Origin: Paramacrobiotus richtersi | Lineage: Eukaryota; Tardigrada; Eutardigrada; Parachela; Macrobiotidae | Direction: 5' to 3' | Length of the DNA stretch: 22,322 nt | Assembly: GCA_034698045.1 (NCBI GenBank) | Contig: JAQGAU010000966.1 | Span: forward strand, 1 to 22,322 | Shown here: one piece after another, positions 1 through 8,072 of the stretch | Layout: each line of letters starts with the position of its first letter | How positions within the stretch are numbered: the stretch's first letter is position 1 | Translations under genes and position numbers: made by a program | Notes under the pieces: model-generated | The model's database searches: none | The model's input: the letters and a program-made list of their open reading frames with translations, nothing else | What the model was told of the DNA's origin: nothing

Positions 1-1219
1 GTTTGTCATGACATTGTAAATTCCTTTCCTTTGATGTCTTTTGCGCTTTGTGTCAAGCACGGTATCCAGCCGCTGCAATTTTTAATTATGCATCGATGAC
101 GCGCCACGAAAGATCTTCCGACTGCAGAACATGACAGTCGAGTGGCAGCGGCGAGAAATCTCCAAATTTGAGTGTTGCACCTTATGTACAGTAGCTCACA
201 ATCAAAAGATTCGCCGGAGACAACCAACCAGAAGAAAATCTCTGTTGTCGTAATAATGATTTTCCAGATCTTACTTGTTAACAATGTGGCTTAACCGTAG
301 TATTTGCGTAATACGTTGAACAACGTATGATAAAACCGTAGTGCACTGGCAGTCTGAGACATCGCTTTCATCACCTCTCTCGAACTACCATAATAATCTA
401 ACAATAGTTGTCGTAGACAGCTTTTTCTGCATCTGATTGTGATACCGAATGTTTCGTAATGCTTTATGTAGTATACTTCGTTATTCATCGTAACAGTTTG
501 GTCAATTTCACAACAAGAAACATATTTTTTTCATTTATCAGCCAAAAAATCATAAAAATTAATGTTAACACAACGGAATAAACGATCATACGCACACACG
601 TCACCCAAGTAAAAATGCATATCTGCATGTCATAAGAACATCATAACAATCACAACCAATATAAAAGAATTAAGAAACAGGAACATTATCCATCCAGCCG
701 TTATCATAATCCCCCAGAATCTACGATGTAAAACGGAACATGAACGTAACAACTAACAAGCATGAGTTCTGCGATGTTTAACTGCGACTACATTAATTTT
801 ACGTAAAGCCCCCAAAATTAGATTTCGACTGATCGACCTGCAGTTATCAGACGCAAAATCAATAAAATACCGATCGCAGAAATCTTCAGCAATTCAAAAT
901 TTTCAGTACCAAGTGCCAAAGCTGTTAAATTTAATCAAAAGCAACCACGAACAAATGCACAACTAAATCTCATAAAAGTACAGGAAAACAGGATTCGGAA
1001 TTCCTTCAACTGATAAACACTTACGAGAAAGAAAGGATAACTTGACCAAAATTAAGCAATTCCTCATTACAATTCGTTAAATTCATTGCCGTCATCAGTC
1101 AGTAGACAAAACGCTCAGATTTGTTGAAACTTGAACTTGTACAAATGAATACACTGATTCAGTTTACAATCAGTCAGCAGTATCAGATAGAAACACCTTC
1201 ACTTTTGGTACAAACCTGT
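1..1219. other. Left-edge AT-rich region without a recognised gene
   Basis: Two short minus-strand open frames (291-488, 65 codons; 6-284, 92 codons) have no recognisable domain, and I could not join them by convincing splice sites. From about 530 to 1110 the plus strand is rich in A and poor in G, so the minus strand is T-rich, as expected if part of it is the 3' UTR of the minus-strand gene at 1220-1705. A minus-strand ATTAAA (plus TTTAAT, 930-935) lies about 285 nt past that gene's stop and could be its poly(A) signal. Nothing else stands out. Confidence 0.5.
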
Positions 1220-1705
1220 TCACTCCTCAGCGGGGGAGTTGGTCTTCCGTTTGGGCAGCTTAGCCAGAGCCTCCCGCATGATCTTCCTGGTCTCCCGCAT
1301 CCGTTCCTTCCGAGCGACTTCTTCCATCTCAAACGCCATCTCCCGTTCCATCCGCTGTTCCCGCATCGAGTTGGTGCTCGTTGGCATCGTCTTCTCCAAT
1401 CCCTGTCGCTGGGTACCCGCTGGCATCGTCTTTTCCGGTTCCTGTAGCTGGTCAGCAAACTGCACCCGTTTGGGACGCTTATCACGCGGCGCCTTGGGAG
1501 CGGGTGTCGCTTCAGGCTTATCTTCCATGGCACGTTCCATCAGCTCACGGCGTTTGACGGCCATACGGTCCAGCACGCGGCTCCGTGCATACAGACGGAT
1601 TTCCAGAGGGGACGGAGCTCGGACGTCTTGCTCACCTGTTTTGGGGGTATGAGAATCAGAAAAGGTTCTTTCGTCATGAATCTGCTGTGGTTTACCTTGG
1701 GACAT
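1220..1705 (-). CDS. Charged 161-residue protein with an RVxF (PP1-docking-like) motif
   Basis: I do not recognise a family. One uninterrupted exon encodes a hydrophilic protein with no signal peptide or membrane span. Residues 1-75 are polar and Pro-rich. Residues 77-85 read RPKRVQFAD: an RVxF core at 80-83 (bases 1457-1468) behind basic residues, the form many protein phosphatase 1 partners use for docking. A short imperfect repeat follows (EKTMPAGT at 91, EKTMPTST at 104), then a strongly charged Arg/Glu/Met-rich stretch, residues 114-150, likely a long helix or coiled coil. The tail PKRKTNSPAEE is basic then acidic. The start codon lies two bases after a good acceptor (CTTCAG, exon edge 1707), so a 5' UTR intron or trans-splicing is possible. 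The gene diverges from METTL22. A role in PP1 binding is inference; the motif is short and can arise by chance. Confidence 0.65.
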   Translation of the reverse strand: MSQGKPQQIHDERTFSDSHTPKTGEQDVRAPSPLEIRLYARSRVLDRMAVKRRELMERAMEDKPEATPAPKAPRDKRPKRVQFADQLQEPEKTMPAGTQRQGLEKTMPTSTNSMREQRMEREMAFEMEEVARKERMRETRKIMREALAKLPKRKTNSPAEE

Positions 1706-2287
1706 TTCTGAAGACCAGTATTGTATAATAATCGAGTGAGGAATAGAAGACTGGTATCAATTTTGAAAAACTTAGAAACTACCACCGACGAGCTAAGAGA
1801 AAAAGATCAGTAATCCAATGTATGAACAGAATTCAGAAAGAAAAACATCAGGAAAATAAAACGGATTGCGCAGCGAGGTGAGCGTAAGCACATCCCACAT
1901 TAGTCGTAACGGTATTTATAATAAACCACAAATTCATTTCCAGATCTTTATAATGTAAGTCCTCTTTGTTTCATAACTCTGAAGCTCACAAGAAAACTTT
2001 GAATCAAAAACTGTATGTAGAACTGTAGTTGGCATTTTACCGTCGCTTTCTGACATTTTACATGTCTACGGTGGCGCGGTGCCCGACGCAGCCCCCACAA
2101 TATACCCTCACTTCGTTAACCCGTGTAATCATAGCCTGAGCGCAGTCATTTCGAATTTTCAAAGCTTCAAAAGTCAAAGCTGTTTTCGCCACAGTGGCAG
2201 GCAGTGCAACTTTAAATTTATGCCAAAATTATGTACGCAGTTTGTTCAGTTCTTTTTACAGTATAATTCTTTCGTAATCCTTACCGA
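1706..2287. promoter_or_regulatory. Shared divergent upstream region (about 580 bp)
   Basis: This gap separates the start of the minus-strand 161-residue gene from the start of the plus-strand METTL22 gene, so promoters for both must lie here or within 5' UTRs. An AT-rich stretch near 1909-1925 (TATTTATAATAAA) is the only TATA-like candidate I noticed, and its position fits neither start closely. An in-frame stop (TAA) eight codons upstream supports the ATG at 2288. No RNA gene or repeat seen. Confidence 0.4.
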
Positions 2288-4055
2288 ATGGACCCGTTAT
2301 CGGAGGAGCCTATTCAGCCAAGCGCTGGTGCTGCGATCAATTTTGACGAATCTGGATTTTCTCCTCTTGATCCCGACGAGACGGTTCTATCCGACATCCA
2401 CATCTTCGCAGATGACAATGACAAAACGGATTCTCAAAGTAAGAACTTCCCAACTTCATTCCGAGGTGCCAGCATTTATTGTGCATGCTTTCCAGCTGTG
2501 ATATCGCGTTTCATTTTCAAGGAACCTACTGCAGCATCCAAGCCTCAACCGATTGTCGACAAAACGTCGGAGTTTGCTGCAGACGACGAAGATTTAGATG
2601 TATGCCAGAGAAAATCGTCAAGCTTCGAAGTTATACGCATGGGCAAGTAATAATAATGTGATAACGAAAGTTTTCGTCAAAATTTCGTGGAAGATTGCGT
2701 TTCGTTAACATTCTGCATTTTTCTGCATGATTTTTAGAACACCAAATGGCAACAGTATTGAGCGATGTGGGTGCGCAGGTACGGCTGATTTGTACAGTTA
2801 TTAGAAATTGCAGTATTATCCGTGTGATGTGTTCTTCTTTGGCCAAAGCGTGTTCTTGTTGTAGATTTGGAAAGGCGCCTTGTACTTGGCTGATTTTATC
2901 CTAGCACATCCCGAACACTTTCGGGATCGAGTTATTCTGGACCTGGGCGCAGGTGTGGGCTTTACCAGCATTGTGTGCTGTTATGGCGGAAGTCGCACCG
3001 TTTTCTGTACAGGTGCGGAATTTGGAGCGTGATGTGTATTCTGTCAGTTACTCTTTGTAAGAATATGAGGACTTTCGTCGCTTGTTTTACAAAACACGTT
3101 TAGCGGTTTTTTAAGCATACTTGTAATTCTGTGGGGCTTTTTCTGTAGTGAAAATAGTTGTACGATTTTTATGTGAAGACAGTAAATAAAGTAAACTTTA
3201 TTTGTAACAATACAAAAGAATTAATAAACTTTTTTTAACATTTTTTCGCATTAACATTAACTTTAAAATTCCAGTGAACTAATAAACTCAGTTTAATAAT
3301 TAATTCAGTAATTAAGTACTCGATAAAAATTTAAAGAATGTATTTGGCAGATGCTTTGCCTGCAGCACTTCATTTAGCCCAACGAAATTTAACCAGAAAT
3401 GCCAGTCTCTTCCCTTCTGGATGTGGGGATATCCGAACCCGTCACTTGGACTGGTTTAGGCCGTTTGACTTCTCAGGAGACGGGGATACCGGATTTGGCT
3501 GGAATAACGACGATCTTGATCTGTTGAAGAGCGGATTCACTGTGACTGCCGCCGATGGTAATTACTCAATTTTTCTGTGATAGTTTTGCCAAAACATGTG
3601 ATGCTTTTGTTGTAGTGATCTATTCCGATGAATTAACCGATGCCTTCTTCGCGACAGTGCTCAATTTGTGCACGAAATTTGGGAAACCTTTTGATGTGTG
3701 GTTATCCATTGAAAAACGGTAATTCGCTACAGCTGTGTTCTTGTGTATTGATTATTAAGTAGAGAGTTGCTTTTTAGACTGAACTTTACGCTGGAGGAAC
3801 TGGAGGTTTGTTCGCCGCCTTATCGACATTTTCAAGAACGTCTTGGAAAGCATTCCGTGTCTGCTGTACCTAAACTTCCCTACATAACGTCGGAAAGGAT
3901 TTTGGACGATTTTCCTCAAGCGTTCGATTATGAGAGAACCCCTGAAGTGGTGGGTAGAAATTTACCGTTAAAAATTAGCAAATTTCACTATATTTACGTT
4001 TTTGCAGGAACTATGGAAATTGCATGTGAATTTTTCCTCTCAGCAGCGCATTTGA
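2288..4055 (+). CDS. METTL22: METTL22-type protein-lysine methyltransferase, 8 exons
   Basis: Exons 2288-2438, 2496-2642, 2738-2778, 2865-3012, 3351-3557, 3616-3718, 3778-3949 and 4008-4055 join in frame to 338 residues (human METTL22 about 404). The family is a seven-beta-strand SAM-dependent methyltransferase; the human enzyme is known to methylate a lysine of KIN17. Seen: N-terminal DETVLSDIHIF, like human SDTVLSDVHLY; IRMEHQMATVLSDVGAQIW before the fold; SAM motif I DLGAGVGFTSIV (exon 4); the acidic FCTD end of strand 2 rebuilt across the exon 4/5 junction; HLDWF in exon 5; DVIYSDELTDAFF across exons 5/6 (human EVFYDDDLTDAVF); LSIEKRLNFTLEELEV across exons 6/7; C-terminal VELWKLHV. These match the human protein in order along its length. 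Intron 2 uses a GC donor. Introns are 57-95 nt except intron 4 (338 nt). The human comparison is from memory. Confidence 0.95.
2643..2737 (+). other. GC-AG intron in METTL22
   Basis: The only donor that keeps the conserved frame is GCAAGT after the first base of a Glu codon, paired with TTTTTAG at 2737. It rebuilds IRMEHQMAT, matching human IRIEHTMAT. The nearby GT at 2647-2648 would shift exon 3 out of the conserved frame. GC donors with an otherwise perfect consensus are the known minor U2-type class. Confidence 0.8.
3013..3350 (+). other. Long AT-rich intron 4 of METTL22
   Basis: At 338 nt this is four to six times the other introns of the gene. Its second half is almost pure A/T, with repeated TAATAAACT words (about 3222 and 3290) and a palindrome at 3184-3203. 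No reading frame or RNA gene recognised. Confidence 0.7.
3184..3203. repeat. Inverted repeat, 9-bp arms, inside METTL22 intron 4
   Basis: AAATAAAGT and ACTTTATTT face each other across two bases. It lies in an AT-rich intron, so chance is the simplest explanation. Confidence 0.6.
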
Positions 4056-4625
4056 CCGGCATATCATCACGGGAAACATAAAATCCAAACTTAATTGAAT
4101 TGTTTTGTGATCTACGATGTTTGGGTAGTTGTGAACTTGTGTTGTTGTTGCGTTTGATTTTTGTACCTTTAAATGAACAGTTCGGGGGAGAAAAATCCGT
4201 TGTTAGACCGGTAATGTTTCTGAAAATCATGTAAGTACCACTTATACACTGGCGTATGCTTCTTGATATAGAAACTTGTAGAGACCGAAAGCCTGTACCA
4301 CTACTGTACAACACGTGCAAAAAGGAGACTATCTGTAGTTCTTACGACCCATATCCATACTGGTTACATGGCACATGCTATCATCAACAACATCAACTAT
4401 CAAGTCTGACTTTTTCTTTCAAGTCTCCCGATTCGAGACAAGTTGTCTCCGCAAAGACTATCAGCAATGGTCATCGTGTCAACTCCGGCTAGAAAAACAG
4501 ATGCTATCGTCTTGAGGATTTCTTCACAACTATGCGGTAGAATATTTGTTAACGAGCTGCCGTAGTCTGGTCCTTCAGTCCATGTGTTCCAGCATTTCCA
4601 GATATATATTTCTAAAAGTATGACC
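4056..4625. other. Gap between METTL22 and the secreted-protein gene
   Basis: About 570 bp holding the METTL22 3' UTR and the upstream region of the next plus-strand gene. I saw no AATAAA close to the METTL22 stop. A TATATAT stretch (4603-4609) ends only 17 bases before the next ATG, too close for an ordinary TATA box. Open frames on both strands here (4256-4492 plus, 4400-4711 minus) show no domain. Confidence 0.45.
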
Positions 4626-6269
4626 ATGGATTCGCTCTCCAGTGCAGTAAAATTATGGATATTGTCGATTGTTATTGTTATGGGATGTAGAACTGTACTA
4701 GCGGCGTTCAATCTCGGTAAGGGGAAATTAAAATCTTAAACTCTGGTATTGCAAGGTGTTATGTTTTATATGCAATATATATGTTATGTTTTATTTAGAA
4801 GACACTCACTTTTTGGAAGACAAATGTGCACAAACTTTGAAACTCCCGTGTCCTAAAGCTTCATCCAAACTCAAAAATGGCTACGCCGGACAGTTTCGTT
4901 ACTGGCGACTCCCTCTGGAGCCATGTAAAGTAACCGTTGTTTTGAATGGGTGTTTTCCCACCGCGGAGTTTAAACTTGCTGTCTACGTGAACATTCGGTA
5001 AGGATGGTTTTTCCCGAGCCATTTTCTCTTATGCGCTTTCGATGCGTTAGTTTTCGTTCTCTCCTCAGGGAATCTTTTACTCGGGAGAACGACACTATCA
5101 AGGTGTCGGAGGAAAAAACTTCTGTCACTTCAGTAGCGATAAAAACCATTCCTGGGGGACACCTACCCAATCCGGCATCTTCCGCTGGACAGTTCATGAC
5201 AGGTTTCTCCGTCAAACCTACGCTGGTCTTTTTGTATAGACCGGCACGAGATGCAGTTACGGCACCGTCTTATCGTGATCATCAAGTGGTGATGGACTAC
5301 ACTGTCGTTAAAAGTATGTGAAGAAATTCCGACTGGTTTGCATATAAAAACAAGTCGCCGGCTCTAACCCATGTAAACGGCGTAATATATTACAGTATGT
5401 GCACTCTCGTATAAATTTTCACAGATAAAGTTACATTATGTGTATACACTGTACGGCAAAATGATAGGTACGCGCGTCAGTTGTAAAAGTTAGTTACTGT
5501 ATGATGTTTTACATGCAATCATTACGCTAGGTGACCATAAAATCACGCATTACGGAGATTTTTACTATTGCGACGCCTTGGATGGATATGTCCATCGGGA
5601 CTTATTCTGCATGCGCAACAGAATTACTTGCCCAAATAACTTCACCGCATCTGTGGAACAAGCGAACTCTGGCACTGCGAAACAAAATGAAGATTTCTGT
5701 ACCGGTACGTAATAACAACTGCAACCAGATCTTTAAGTTCGAAACCTGACAGATGCGGATAAACAGGTCCAGCCGGCTCAGTCACAAAGCCTCCCCCAGC
5801 AACGACACTCCCCCCAACGACTGTTACATTCCCCGCAACACCTCCAAAACCTCTCACACCACCCCCTCTCCGAGCTGTTCCGTTAATCGCAATTTCAAAC
5901 AACGTAACCGGGCCAAATTTTCTTGCAACTAGTGGAGCGCAAGAAGAACCAGCTTCTTTTCGTGTGCATGAACACGAAACTGCGAAACCATTGGTACGGG
6001 TCCATCATGATTCTGACCTTAAGACAAATATTCCTGATTCGTCTGAAGAGACTGTAAAAGGTCAGGCGGCTCCCTCCGTTGACTCCTGTCAAGGGACAGT
6101 GCCTTTAATCGTGGACTGCCGAGGGGATCACATTCGGCTAAACCGGAATGTCACTGATGGGGATGACCCTTCGACCATCGTGGTTACCCGTGATGGCAGC
6201 AGTCTGTGCAGACAGCTCATGGCCGATATGGCTGAAATGATTGCCTTGCGTGCGCGAGCAAGAAACTAG
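4626..6269 (+). CDS. Secreted CUB-like / LDLa-like protein with Pro/Thr-rich linker
   Basis: Exons 4626-4716, 4799-4997, 5069-5313, 5531-5704 and 5767-6269 join in frame to 403 residues. Exon 1 is a signal peptide: core LWILSIVIVMG, likely cut near VLA. Residues about 35-178 carry four early cysteines and beta-rich sequence ending VVMDYTVVK, resembling a divergent CUB domain. Exon 4 (about 179-236) has cysteines spaced like a shortened LDL-receptor class A module (FYYC, DLFC, RITC, EDFC). Exon 5 opens with a Pro/Thr-rich, mucin-like linker (about 237-265) rich in potential O-glycosylation sites, then a hydrophilic tail with three cysteines. No membrane span, so probably secreted. CUB plus LDLa pairing occurs in receptor-auxiliary proteins such as Neto, but those are membrane-bound; no function is assigned. 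Domain calls are by eye; the splice model is firm because every phase agrees. Confidence 0.78.
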
Positions 6270-6351
6270 CTTGCGCGGGCACCACAGCTCACTAAAAGAC
6301 TATCTAGAACCAAAGCCCGGATCGGGAAACACCATGCGTCTCCCAACTGAC

Positions 6352-6357
6352 AATAAA
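6352..6357 (+). terminator. Poly(A) signal AATAAA for the secreted-protein gene
   Basis: Canonical hexamer 83 bases after the stop codon on the coding strand. Confidence 0.6.
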
Positions 6358-6414
6358 CAGATTTACTGGTGTGTGAGAAAATGATACCATGTAGTACTGG
6401 TTGTTTATGCTTGT

Positions 6415-6420
6415 TTTATT
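6415..6420 (-). terminator. Candidate poly(A) signal AATAAA for receptor 1
   Basis: Minus-strand AATAAA (plus TTTATT) about 420 nt past the receptor stop. It lies only about 60 bp beyond the opposing gene's signal, so the two 3' UTRs may nearly touch. Confidence 0.35.
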
Positions 6421-6841
6421 CCGTTGTATTGATTGTATCATCAAATTACCACACCACATTACGTATCTTTACTTATTAGAGTGGTTAAATGTCAACGTTG
6501 CTTGTTTCCAGAATGATCAACATGTAAGAACACTGGACTACACAGATAGAAAAAGTGGCATCTAGCATTTTTGATACTCGCTTCTTTTGTGAACAAGATG
6601 CGAGCAGAATCTCGATATAAGATATTACAGATACGTCATCATGTCGATGTACATATATGTACTAACGCTCGAATATACGATTGTTCATGCTTCGCAGCAT
6701 GTATCTGCACTTACAGTATCAGGCGGTTACAGAATAGTAATTGTAAGTCATCAAACTTTTCTATGCTCAAGCATCACTCGGTTAGAACAAAAAGGTAAAC
6801 ACATATCTTTGTATATCCTGATCGCGACTGCCTCCGCAAAT

Positions 6842-8072
6842 TTATGTCGATTCTTCATTTGCAATAGCCATCTGTGGTGAATGCAGCTGCCCTTCCGCTA
6901 AGCGTACAATCGTGCTGAAGGACGGTCGATTTTCGGCTCGCACATTCCAGCAGTCCGCCACTATCCCTGACCTGTGTAAAACAACTGAATTTGTCACCGT
7001 GCTGCAAGACCAAAAAAGCACAGGTAGCATAATCTATTACATCCAGTGTGGGCAAATATTTGGCAGAGTTAACCGCTCCCCTCCCATTAGGAACTGCAGC
7101 AAGGTGTCATATTGCAGTCCCTGGGGAAATTGTTGGGCGTAGGGCGACTGGCCAAATGTAAACGTTTCCCACACAACAACGCCAAACGCCCAGACGTCGC
7201 TCTTGTCGGTGTAGCGACCGTCCATGGGAACTAACGTCTCCAGTGCCATCCAACCCAGTGGAAGTTTCACCTAACATCGGTATTTTAGCGTATTTTAATG
7301 TTACGTGTATCTAAAAGTAACCGCACGTTCGATCGCTGCAGGATGTATTCGCTGTCCTTTCTGGCCAACCCGAAGTCGCTAATTTTAGCTGTTAGGCTGC
7401 CATCTAAAAGGACATTGCGAGCAGCAAGGTCGCGGTGGAGAACGTTGCGACTGTTTAAGAATTCCATTCCCGCTGCGATTTGATAGATGATTGTTAATAA
7501 TTCGTGGACTTCTTTTTCGCTGCCATCGTTTTCTTCTCCGTTTTTCAGATTGCTATAAGACGTATCTTTCTGCAAATATTGATGGAGCGATCCGTTAGCG
7601 CAGTATTCCATTACAATCATCGGACGACCTGTTAATAAGGCGGCAATTACAGTCAGCTACTTCGCTATATAAACTGCAAATAATTTTTTTGCTGACCTTT
7701 CAGTATGATGCCGACTAAGTTTACGATGTTTTGATGTTTGCCCACTCGCATGAACGTTGCCATTTCGGCCAAGAAGTATCGCTCATCTTCTGGAATGTGG
7801 TCGTTATCAAGAAATTTGACAGCAACATGTACGGAAACTTTTGTGGAGCCTTTTGGGCGCGGCAGGGCCATTCGCGCCAGACCAACGCGGCAGAAGTGAC
7901 TTATAATGCTTAATTCGTGATTCACTGCAATTGTCATACATTATCGTAGCAGTTTTTTGATATTATGAATTTTATCGTTCGTACTTAGCGTGATTGCACC
8001 ACTTGGCAGTTCAAACTCCTTCCTCAAAGATGCTGGAACGTCGCAGAAAGTTAATCGCGTATAGTACTCTGC
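6842..8072 (-). other. Cytoplasmic juxtamembrane and kinase exons of receptor 1
   Basis: Five exons follow the membrane-span exon (8299-8205). The first (8072-7985) is a 29-residue juxtamembrane piece ending GAITL; the rest are kinase. Landmarks: beta-3 lysine in VAVKFLDN, helix-C glutamate in FLAEMATF, hinge [10 protein letters not shown], an insert with [11 protein letters not shown], catalytic loop [31 protein letters not shown] with one activation-loop tyrosine, [16 protein letters not shown]. The nucleotide loop at about 7880-7905 reads [14 protein letters not shown] where receptor 2 has CIGEGRFGQVQLGWM. Catalysis is uncertain: metal- and base-supplying residues remain but the ATP-clamping glycines are gone. 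Confidence 0.88.

Larger units (their letters stand above)
6270..6841. other. Convergent 3' region between secreted-protein gene and receptor 1
   Basis: The plus-strand gene ends at 6269 and the minus-strand receptor ends at 6842, so both 3' UTRs meet here. Contains AATAAA at 6352-6357 (plus) and AATAAA on the minus strand at 6415-6420. Short open frames at 6571-6880 show no domain. Confidence 0.6.

Noticed and set aside
6-488. Minus-strand frames at the left edge as exons of a gene
   Set aside because: No domain, no clear donor/acceptor pair that joins them, and ordinary AT-rich flanks.
1239-1652. Long plus-strand open frames opposite the 161-residue gene
   Set aside because: They are antisense to a compositionally biased gene, are rich in Arg and Ser, and show no domain. 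The minus frame has the more protein-like composition and the motif.
2439-2521. METTL22 intron 1 ending at TTTTCAAG (2521)
   Set aside because: It puts exon 2 out of the conserved frame. The acceptor at 2495 (TTTCCAG) keeps frame and adds VISRFIF, similar to the human protein at this place.
4400-4711. Minus-strand 103-codon frame
   Set aside because: It overlaps the signal-peptide exon of the plus-strand secreted protein, whose five-exon model is phase-consistent; no domain seen.
5382-5393. 12-bp palindrome GTAATATATTAC in an intron of the secreted-protein gene
   Set aside because: Short AT palindromes are expected by chance; no further structure around it.
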